Positions 8,371 through 15,006 of a stretch of DNA of 64,000 nt are shown here, piece after piece; positions within the stretch are counted from its first letter, which is position 1; every line of letters begins with the position of its first letter. The stretch is from DATARN01 sp963851105 (lineage in GTDB: Bacteria > Actinomycetota > Acidimicrobiia > Acidimicrobiales > Palsa-688): positions 62,001 to 126,000 of the forward strand of contig CAWKNP010000009.1 in the NCBI GenBank assembly GCA_963851105.1, given 5' to 3'. Position numbers and translations under genes: made by a program. A model generated the notes under the pieces. It did no database searches. It had not been told where the DNA came from and saw only the letters and a program-made list of their open reading frames with translations.

Positions 8371-8607
8371 TCAGACAGGCGACGGCGGTACGGGCGGCGC
8401 GGCCATGTCGACCTCGGAGCCCAGTCGCAGCCGGGTGGCATCACCCGCGTCGTCCAAGTCGAAGACGACCCGCTGGCCCTGGCGGAGCATACGAAAAATG
8501 GAGCCCTCGAGTGCCGTCTCCGATAACTCGTAGTCCGCATAGTCGGTGTCGCACATGACGTATCCGACACCGGTGCTTGGGTCATACGACTTGACTACGC
8601 CCTGCAT
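8371..8607 (-). CDS. Cold-shock-domain-like small protein
   Basis: A 78-residue protein starting MQGVVKSYDPSTGVGYVMCD. The length, the GVVK opening and the closing pattern GQRVVFDLDD...ATRLRLGSEVDM follow a CspA-type OB fold. The nucleic-acid-binding motifs are altered: the RNP1 position reads TGVGYV instead of KGFGFI, and the RNP2 position (VFVH in CspA) reads DYELS, so the aromatic/His surface is largely gone. It may therefore bind something else or bind RNA weakly. It lies 29 bp upstream of pckG in the same direction and its start is close to the divergent thiL. Confidence 0.7.
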   Translation of the reverse strand: MQGVVKSYDPSTGVGYVMCDTDYADYELSETALEGSIFRMLRQGQRVVFDLDDAGDATRLRLGSEVDMAAPPVPPSPV

Positions 8608-8637
8608 TGCCTGGTTCTGCTCCTGTCCAATGCTGCG

Positions 8638-8643
8638 TACGCT
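8638..8643 (+). promoter_or_regulatory. Candidate -10 box TACGCT upstream of thiL
   Basis: TACGCT ends 7 nt before ATG 8651. This ATG opens a frame of only eight codons (MDASGAPR then TGA at 8675-8677) unless one base is restored in the C6 run at 8667-8672, which would fuse it to the thiL frame. Confidence 0.45.
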
Positions 8644-8673
8644 CGCCAGTATGGACGCTAGCGGAGCCCCCCG

Positions 8674-9576
8674 CTGAGCGGCGAGTTCGCGGCCCTCGCG
8701 AGGGTGGCTGCCATGCTGCCGCCACTGGCTTTGCCGGCGGTCGGTATCGGCGACGACGCGGCGGTCGTTCGTCTCGCCGGGTGGTCGCTCCTGGCCGCCG
8801 ACACGGTCGTGGCCGGCGTCCACGCCGACCTCACCCTGACCGGCCTCGACGACTTCGGCTGGAAGGCGGTGGCGGCCAATGTCAGCGACATCGCGGCCAT
8901 GGGCGGGATCCCGAGGCACCTCCTCGTGGCCGTGGCGGGTCCTTCGGACACCGACTTGGACCTGCTGTACCGGGGGATCTCCGATGCCGCGACGGCCTGG
9001 GAATGTGTTGTCGTGGGCGGCGATCTCACCAACGCCCCCACGCTGGTCGTTACGGTGGCCATCACCGGTTCCCTGCCCGGGCCTCCGATCCTGCGCTCTG
9101 GTGCCCGGGCGGGCGACGGCATATGGGTGACCGGTCGTCTCGGTATGGCCGCCGCCGGTCTCCAGTTGCTTCGGGACCGGGGAAAAGGGGCGACGGGTGC
9201 CGCAGTTGACGCCCACCGGCGCCCGGAGCCGTCTGTTGCCTGCGGCTTGGCAGCCCGGGAGGCCGGGGCGTCGGCCATGATCGACATCTCTGACGGGTTG
9301 GCGGCCGATCTCGCCCACCTGGCATCGGCCTCTGGCGTCGGGGTGGAGGTGCACGACGTGCCGGTTGGACCCGGGGCCACGTTGTCGCAGGCGCTGGTCG
9401 GTGGTGAGGACTACGTCCTTTTGTTCACGGCGGCGTCGGACTCGGCTGTCCTGGCCGCGTTCGCGGCCCTTCCGGCTCCGGTTCGCATCGGGATCTGCGT
9501 CGCCGATCCTTCCGTTCGGTTGGTCCAGGGGCAGCCCTTCCCGAACCTCGGCGGCTGGGAACACTCGTGGGGCTGA
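8674..9576 (+). CDS. thiL: Thiamine-monophosphate kinase
   Basis: ThiL phosphorylates thiamine phosphate to thiamine diphosphate. It has the AIRS/PurM-like fold: VGIGDDAAVV, LLAADTVVAGVH, VAANVSDIAAMGG and VVGGDLT carry the Mg-ATP and substrate Asp residues. The first canonical in-frame start is GTG 8704, but the residues before it (LSGEFAALARV) match the usual ThiL N-terminus, and the frame is closed by TAG at 8659. Only CTG 8674 is available in frame. Alternatively a C was lost from the run at 8667-8672; with it restored, ATG 8651 would give MDASGAPPLSGEF. The coordinates use CTG 8674. The stop overlaps thiD. Confidence 0.87.
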   Translation: MSGEFAALARVAAMLPPLALPAVGIGDDAAVVRLAGWSLLAADTVVAGVHADLTLTGLDDFGWKAVAANVSDIAAMGGIPRHLLVAVAGPSDTDLDLLYRGISDAATAWECVVVGGDLTNAPTLVVTVAITGSLPGPPILRSGARAGDGIWVTGRLGMAAAGLQLLRDRGKGATGAAVDAHRRPEPSVACGLAAREAGASAMIDISDGLAADLAHLASASGVGVEVHDVPVGPGATLSQALVGGEDYVLLFTAASDSAVLAAFAALPAPVRIGICVADPSVRLVQGQPFPNLGGWEHSWG

Positions 9577-10415
9577 GCGGCGCGACGGGCTCCGTGCGGG
9601 GGCCTGTCGCCCTCACCATCGCGGGGAGCGACTCCGGGGGCGGCGCCGGTGCCACCGCCGATCTCAAGGTGTTCGAGGCCCTCGGGGTCTGGGGCACCGT
9701 CGCCATCACCGCCATGACCGCGCAGAACACCGCCGGGGTGCTGGCCATGCACCTCGTCCCGCCGGCATTGATCGCAGCTCAGATCTCGGCGGTGGCGTGC
9801 GATATCGGCGTCGACGCGGCCAAGACGGGGATGCTCGGGTCGGCGGCGGCGGTGCGGGCGGTTGTGGGCGCCGTCGCGGCGGCCGGCATCTCGCGGTTGG
9901 TCGTCGACCCGGTCCTGGTCTCGTCGCACGGCACCCGGTTGCTGGCCGACGACGCGATGGCGGTGGTGCGGGCGGAGCTGGTGCCGTTGGCGACGGTGAT
10001 CACGCCGAACGTCGGCGAGGCCGAGGCTCTGACCGGGCTCGGGGTTGTCGATCGTGATGGCATGGTGGCGGCCGCGGCCGCGCTGCTTCGGCTCGGGCCC
10101 TCGGCGGTGCTGGTCAAGGGTGGGCATCTGGCCGACGAGTCGGCGTCGCCCGACCTGCTGTGCACCGCGGACGGCGTTGTCGAATGGCTCGAGGGCCCGC
10201 GCCTGGCGGCGCGGCACACCCATGGGACAGGTTGCGTGCTGTCGGCGGCCATCACCGCTCATCTGGCCCTCGGGGCGTCGGTGCCCGACGCCTGCCGTGA
10301 CGCCAAGGCGTTCGTGACCGAGGCCATCGCCGCCGGGCGCCCCCTCGGGTCAGGTACCGGACCCGTGGACCCGGGGTGGGCCAGGGGCGCGGGCGAAGGG
10401 CGGGGGGTGGGTTAG
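9567..10415 (+). CDS. thiD: Hydroxymethylpyrimidine/phosphomethylpyrimidine kinase
   Basis: A 282-residue ribokinase-fold enzyme that phosphorylates HMP and HMP-phosphate in thiamine synthesis. ALTIAGSDSGGGAGATADLK near residue 14 is the ThiD substrate/ATP signature, AITAMTAQNT follows, and the anion-hole HTHGTGCVLSAAITAHLALG near residue 212 is at the expected place. GTG 9567 overlaps the thiL stop by 10 bp. Together with ThiL it supplies two of the late steps of thiamine diphosphate synthesis. No thiC, thiE or TPP riboswitch is in the window. The last ~30 residues are Gly-rich and not conserved in the family. Confidence 0.92.
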   Translation: MGLSGATGSVRGPVALTIAGSDSGGGAGATADLKVFEALGVWGTVAITAMTAQNTAGVLAMHLVPPALIAAQISAVACDIGVDAAKTGMLGSAAAVRAVVGAVAAAGISRLVVDPVLVSSHGTRLLADDAMAVVRAELVPLATVITPNVGEAEALTGLGVVDRDGMVAAAAALLRLGPSAVLVKGGHLADESASPDLLCTADGVVEWLEGPRLAARHTHGTGCVLSAAITAHLALGASVPDACRDAKAFVTEAIAAGRPLGSGTGPVDPGWARGAGEGRGVG

Positions 10416-10500
10416 GGGTGCCCTAGGGCTGCCCTAGGCGGACTGGGGCCTGTCGCCTGTCGCCACTGTAGCGTTCTTCGGGCGCCGGGTTCCGAGCGGA

Positions 10501-10559
10501 CGCTGGTCAGGCGCCGCGGCCGAGTCGGAGGCGCTGGTTAGGCGCCGCTGCCGAGTCGG
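10501..10559. repeat. Two-copy 31-bp tandem repeat
   Basis: 10501-10528 and 10532-10559 match at 26 of 28 positions, offset 31 bp. The second copy contains the stop codon and the last codons of the zinc-ribbon gene on the minus strand, so the duplication copied the 3' end of that gene into its downstream flank. Confidence 0.75.
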
Positions 10560-10834
10560 CGGAGCTGGTCCAAGCAGTCGGCTCGCTCGAAGTCGGCCAG
10601 GAAGCCGGCCAGCTCCTCCTCGGACAGCGGATCGACTTCAGGCTCGACCATGTGGACGCCCGCCGCCTGGAGGATGTGGATGATCCCGGCCGGCACGTCG
10701 TGGGTTACCTTGGCGTGACAGCGGGGGCAGGCGAACAGGAACCGGGAGCCGGCGGTGTCGAGGCCCAGGTCGCTGGTGGTGAGCACCACGTCGCCGCAAC
10801 CAGGACACGTCGCCCGCACGATGGAGTCGCTCAT
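10538..10834 (-). CDS. Small zinc-ribbon protein, actinobacterial hypothetical
   Basis: A 98-residue protein. TCPGCGDVVL (residues 9-18) and FACPRCHAKV (33-42) form a two-CxxC zinc ribbon, followed by a helical acidic C-terminus (DPLSEEELAGFLADFERADC). The family is conserved but unnamed in Actinobacteria; a nucleic-acid or protein-binding role is only an inference. ATG 10834 has TAAGG just upstream on the minus strand. It is divergent from the B12/GAF regulator, with about 165 bp between the two starts. Confidence 0.7.
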   Translation of the reverse strand: MSDSIVRATCPGCGDVVLTTSDLGLDTAGSRFLFACPRCHAKVTHDVPAGIIHILQAAGVHMVEPEVDPLSEEELAGFLADFERADCLDQLRRLGSGA

Positions 10835-11001
10835 GCCTTAGATGGTCGGCCGCCCGCCCTCGGGGGTGAAGAACTTTCTCCTTTTTGGTGTCGAAAATCG
10901 GCAAATCACGCGGGAGCGGCGGGCCCAATGTTGCCGGGAGGCTAAAGAAGGGCTGGCCGTCGGTCGAACGATCAACCGGGAGAGTGGAGGCATCGACCCA
11001 T

Positions 11002-13026
11002 ATGGCATTCGCCGTCTCAAAGAGCATGATGACCCTCGAGGAACTGACGAACCACTTGGGACGGCTGGATCACGGCGCCGCGTTGGCGCTGGTAGAACGC
11101 GTGCAGGCAGAAGGTATGGCGGTCGCAGGCCTGGTAACCGGCTTGCTGGCGCCGGCGCTGGTCGAAGTCGGACGGCGCTGGGCGTCGGGTGAGGTCGGCG
11201 CGGCGGAAGCGCTGGCCGCGGCCGCCATCGTGCGCGGTGCCATCCCCCGCACCCCAATGCCTCCGGGTCTACCGAATCATCGAACGGTCGCGGTGTGCTG
11301 CCCGCCCGGCGAACATCACGAAATTCCCGCGGAAATGATCACCGAGCTTCTCCGGGCTGAGGGCTGCTCGGCCCAGCACATCGGTGCCGGCGTGACGCCG
11401 AAGCACCTTCCCGGTTTCTTGAGCCGGCAACGACCGGCCGCCCTGCTGGTGAGCTGCACCACTCCCTGCGGGCTTCCCGGAGCCGCCCGGTCCATCGAAG
11501 TGGCCCATGCCTACGGCGTGCCGGTGATCGTGGGCGGCGCCGCGTTCGGTCGCGACGACATGTTGGCCCTGCGACTTGGCGCCGCGGCGTGGGCATCGAC
11601 CGCCGGCGACGTCGTGCGCATGGTCGACACCTGGTTGACCCGTGCGGCACCCTTGCCGCCGGGGCGGGCGCTGACCGAGGAGTACCTCATGTTCGAGGCC
11701 GGGCTTCCCGAGATTCGGGCCCGGGCAGTTGAGTCATTGCGGCGGGCGGCCACGGTTGTCGATTCCGGCGATGACGGCCCGGGCGGCCTGGCTGCCACCC
11801 AGGAACGGTTGGAGCTGCTGCTGCGCCACCTCGGTGCCGCCCTCCTCGTTGACGACGGTCGGTTGTTCCTCGATTTCTTGTCGTGGCGGGCGGAGTATTA
11901 CGAGAACCGCGACATCGGCATGGACCGCCTTGCCAACACCCTGGTGTCGGTCGGCGCGGCCCTGCCGAACGAGTTCGGGCGAGCCCGGCGTTTCTTGGAC
12001 GAAGGTCGCCAGCACGTTTCGTGGATCGTGCGGGACTCCGCCAGCCGCTGGACCGCTTCGTTCCATCCCGGCGATGTCGCACCGGCTCCCACCGTCGACG
12101 GACGCGATGTTCGCCGGGTAACCGTGACCTCCGCCCGGCCGAGCTCCGAGCCGCCCGTCCCGTACGGTCAATCCGATCAATCTGGTCACGCGGGTCCGAC
12201 GGTCGTCCCGAGCCCGTCGCATCTGAGGACCGGGCAGTTGGGCCCGTCGACCCCGGAGCAGCCCGGCCGGGTATTCGCCGACTTGCTGTTCGTGGCGGCG
12301 ACCACCTGCCACACGCCCTACGCCTTCATCTCCGTGGCACAGCCCAACGGTCGGTGGAGCACCCTGACCCACGGCATCGAGCGCCGGGATCTCATCACCG
12401 ACGACCGGCTGCTGGCGGCCATTGCCAGCTCGGCGGAACCCGTCGAGATCAGCGACCTGCCCAGCCACCCGGAGCTGGGCCTCGGACCGCTGGCGCGGGG
12501 GCCCCTCGGTGTTCGTTTCGTTTACGGGATGCCGTTGCGGACCCGCCAGTCGACCCTTCTCGGCGTCTTGTGTATCGCCGACCGCCGGACCCGGGAGCTG
12601 CAACCCCGAGAACGCCAGGCGCTCTCGGCCATCGCCCGCCAGGTGGCCGGCCAGCTCGCCATGTGGCGGCGCGGCACTCCGGCGGCGTCATCGGCGCCGG
12701 CGATGACAACCTCGCACGCGCCCGCTCCTGCTCCCGCTCCCGGAGAACGGCCGTTGAGGCCCGAGATGCTGGGCATGCCCGAGCCGGTAGCTGAGCGGCC
12801 CGTGCTGCACCTTCACCGTGAAGCCGGCAACGAGCTCCTGCGCAGCCATGAGGTCGCCGTGCTGTTCGACGTGACCGATCGCACGGTCATCAACTGGGCC
12901 GCGGCCGGGAAGCTCCCCTCGATTCGCACCGCCGGCGGCCACCTCCGCTTCCGGGGCGAAGATGTCATGGCCCTGCTCACCGGCCACCCGATCTCCGACA
13001 CTCGCGCCGCCTCCGGCACCGCCTAG
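11002..13026 (+). CDS. Cobalamin-binding + GAF + BldC-like HTH regulator
   Basis: A 674-residue multidomain protein. Residues about 10-90 form a helical cap (VGRRWASGEVGAAEALAAAA), and 95-210 a cobalamin-binding Rossmann domain. Its motif is ExH (GEHHEIPA), then SCT 45 residues after the His, then VGG, matching DxHxxG-x41-SxL-x24-GG in spacing; only the Gly after the His is replaced by Pro. Residues ~260-360 are helical, ~385-550 a GAF domain (GMPLRTRQSTLLGVLCIADR) and ~600-660 a BldC/excisionase-like winged helix (RSHEVAVLFDVTDRTVINWA, RTAGGHLRF). The CarH photoreceptor signature Wx9EH is degenerate: the EH positions are Ala-Leu. It is probably a B12- or light/redox-responsive transcription factor. 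ATG 11002 has AGTGGAGG upstream. Confidence 0.85.
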   Translation: MAFAVSKSMMTLEELTNHLGRLDHGAALALVERVQAEGMAVAGLVTGLLAPALVEVGRRWASGEVGAAEALAAAAIVRGAIPRTPMPPGLPNHRTVAVCCPPGEHHEIPAEMITELLRAEGCSAQHIGAGVTPKHLPGFLSRQRPAALLVSCTTPCGLPGAARSIEVAHAYGVPVIVGGAAFGRDDMLALRLGAAAWASTAGDVVRMVDTWLTRAAPLPPGRALTEEYLMFEAGLPEIRARAVESLRRAATVVDSGDDGPGGLAATQERLELLLRHLGAALLVDDGRLFLDFLSWRAEYYENRDIGMDRLANTLVSVGAALPNEFGRARRFLDEGRQHVSWIVRDSASRWTASFHPGDVAPAPTVDGRDVRRVTVTSARPSSEPPVPYGQSDQSGHAGPTVVPSPSHLRTGQLGPSTPEQPGRVFADLLFVAATTCHTPYAFISVAQPNGRWSTLTHGIERRDLITDDRLLAAIASSAEPVEISDLPSHPELGLGPLARGPLGVRFVYGMPLRTRQSTLLGVLCIADRRTRELQPRERQALSAIARQVAGQLAMWRRGTPAASSAPAMTTSHAPAPAPAPGERPLRPEMLGMPEPVAERPVLHLHREAGNELLRSHEVAVLFDVTDRTVINWAAAGKLPSIRTAGGHLRFRGEDVMALLTGHPISDTRAASGTA

Positions 13027-13078
13027 CCTTCGGGGCGTTCGAGGAGGCGGATCCCGCCTCGTCAAGAACTCGTGTGCG

Positions 13079-13273
13079 TCAGCGAACGACCTTGGTAATT
13101 TTGCCCGCCCGGATGCAGGACGTGCACACGTGCAGGCGACGGTGGGTGCCGTTCATGACGACCCGGATACGCTGGATGTTCGGGTTCCAGCGACGCTTGG
13201 TGCGCCGGTGGCTGTGACTGATGCTCATGCCAAAAGAGGGATGCTTCCCGCAAACCTCACATACTGCTGCCAT
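13079..13273 (-). CDS. rpmB: 50S ribosomal protein L28
   Basis: A 64-residue protein with the L28 layout: AAVCEVCGKHPSFGMSISHS, then HRRTKRRWNPNIQRIRV, then RRLHVCTSCIRAGKITKVVR. Two CxxC pairs are retained, so this is the zinc-binding form. It lies alone on the minus strand, divergent from the fakA-like gene, an arrangement (rpmB divergent from DAK-domain gene and recG) that is common in Gram-positive bacteria. Length is normal for the family. Confidence 0.96.
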   Translation of the reverse strand: MAAVCEVCGKHPSFGMSISHSHRRTKRRWNPNIQRIRVVMNGTHRRLHVCTSCIRAGKITKVVR

Positions 13274-13350
13274 GGAAACAACACCTCGTAACTCTGCGCC
13301 TGCAGGGCGCGCCGGACGGCCCGGAGACTTCAGGGACAGAGGGACAGGTT

Positions 13351-13356
13351 AGCATC
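13351..13356 (+). promoter_or_regulatory. Candidate -10 box TAGCAT for fakA-like gene
   Basis: TAGCAT ends 9 nt before ATG 13366. No Shine-Dalgarno is present between them, which fits a leaderless or near-leaderless mRNA for the fakA-recG unit. Confidence 0.5.
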
Positions 13357-13365
13357 GCCAACCAT

Positions 13366-15006
13366 ATGAGGACGCTCGAGCGCCTCGGAGCCGAGGATCT
13401 GGCTTCGGTGGTGGTGGCCTACCGGGACGCCCTGAGGACCCACCAAGAGGTGATCAACCGGCTCAACGTCTATCCGGTGCCCGACGGCGACACCGGCACG
13501 AACATGGCGTTGACCTTGGAATCGGTCGTCGCCGAGCTGCCGGATTCGACCAGCGCCGAGATGGCCGCAGTGTGCGCCGCGGTCAGCCACGGCTCGCTCA
13601 TGGGCGCCCGCGGCAACTCCGGGGTCATCCTGTCGCAGATCCTGCGGGGTATCGCAGAGGCGTTCCGCGAGGGAGTAGGCGACGGCGCGACCGTTGCCGA
13701 TGCCCTGGCCCGGGCGTCGGCCGGCGCCTACCAGGCAGTGATGCGCCCGGTTGAGGGAACGATCCTGTCGGTCGTGAAGGCGGCGTCCGAAGCTGCCGCC
13801 CGGTGCCCGACGCAGCCCCTGGTGGCCGTGCTTGACGCCGCCCATGCCGCCGGCGCGGCCGCCCTGGCCTTGACGCCCGAACAGCTGCCGGTGCTCAAGG
13901 CGGCCGGGGTCGTCGATGCCGGCGGCGCCGGCTTCCTGCTGCTCCTCGACGCCTTCTTGCACCGCAGCGCGCAACGGCCGCTTCCGGTGCCCGAGGTCCT
14001 GGCGATGGAGCCCAACGCGGCCATCGCGGCGAAGCCGGTCGGGCCATCGCCACCCGACGACGACCCGATCGGGGCCTTGCGCTACGAGGTGATGTACTTC
14101 CTCGAGGCAGACGACGACAGGATCGGCGGGTTTCGCGACAGCTGGGCGCGCATCGGCGATTCCATCGTCGTGGTGGGTGGCGACGGACTCTGGAACTGCC
14201 ACATCCACACCGACGACATCGGCGCGGCGGTCGAGGCGGCCATCGAGGTCGGCCGGCCCCGCCAGATCCGGGTAACCGACCTGTTCGAACAGGTCGAGGA
14301 GGAGCGCTGGGCGCGGGAGGCCACCGGCGAGCCCGCGAGCGCCGCGAAGGTGCTGTGCGCGGCAGTGGCGGTGGCCACCGGGGACGGCATCAAGCGCATC
14401 TTCACCTCCCTCGGGGTCCAGCACACCGTCACCGGCGGCCAGACCATGAACCCTTCGACCGCCCAGTTGCTGGCCGCCATCGACGCGGCCCCCGGCGACG
14501 AGGTCGTCCTTCTGCCCAACAACAAGAACATCATCCCCGTCGCCGAGCAGGCGGCTCGGGTGGCGGCGAAGCCGGCCCGGGTGGTGCCGACCCGCGGGAT
14601 CGCGGAGGGCTTCGCGGCGCTCTTGGAGTACGACCCCCAGGCGACCGCCGAGGAGAACGCGCAAACCATGACGAGCGCCGCCGCCCGGGTCGTGTCCGGT
14701 GAGGTGACCCAGGCGGTGCGGGCCAGCACCAGCGATGTCGGCGCCATCATGCAGGGCGACTACCTGGGTCTTTCCCGAGGCTCCATCGAAGTCGTGGCGC
14801 CGGGTTTGGCCGATGCGGCGTGCGACCTGCTGGCTAAGTTGCTCGGTGACGACCACGAAATCGTCACCATCATCGAAGGCGAAGGGGTGAACAAGGCCGA
14901 CACCCGGCGGATCACGGATTGGCTGCGAGAGAAGCGCCCCGACGTGTCCGCCGAGGTGCACTTCGGCGGCCAACCGCTCTACCCCTACCTGCTTTCCATC
15001 GAGTGA
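13366..15006 (+). CDS. DAK2/DegV-associated kinase, FakA/YloV-like
   Basis: A 546-residue protein. The N-terminal DhaL-type ATP-binding domain has NRLNVYPVPDGDTGTNMALT (residues ~27-46), with the Asp residues that hold Mg-ADP, and SHGSLMGARGNSGVILSQIL. The central and C-terminal parts (LPNNKNIIPVAEQAA) match the YloV/FakA family. In Staphylococcus FakA phosphorylates fatty acids delivered by FakB (DegV family). No fakB is in the window, so the fatty-acid kinase role is by family only. Its stop overlaps the recG start, and this pairing with recG is very common. Confidence 0.88.
   Translation: MRTLERLGAEDLASVVVAYRDALRTHQEVINRLNVYPVPDGDTGTNMALTLESVVAELPDSTSAEMAAVCAAVSHGSLMGARGNSGVILSQILRGIAEAFREGVGDGATVADALARASAGAYQAVMRPVEGTILSVVKAASEAAARCPTQPLVAVLDAAHAAGAAALALTPEQLPVLKAAGVVDAGGAGFLLLLDAFLHRSAQRPLPVPEVLAMEPNAAIAAKPVGPSPPDDDPIGALRYEVMYFLEADDDRIGGFRDSWARIGDSIVVVGGDGLWNCHIHTDDIGAAVEAAIEVGRPRQIRVTDLFEQVEEERWAREATGEPASAAKVLCAAVAVATGDGIKRIFTSLGVQHTVTGGQTMNPSTAQLLAAIDAAPGDEVVLLPNNKNIIPVAEQAARVAAKPARVVPTRGIAEGFAALLEYDPQATAEENAQTMTSAAARVVSGEVTQAVRASTSDVGAIMQGDYLGLSRGSIEVVAPGLADAACDLLAKLLGDDHEIVTIIEGEGVNKADTRRITDWLREKRPDVSAEVHFGGQPLYPYLLSIE

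Noticed and set aside
8608..8673. TPP riboswitch before thiL-thiD
   Set aside because: Only ~65 bp separate the divergent starts; no THI-box sequences were seen.
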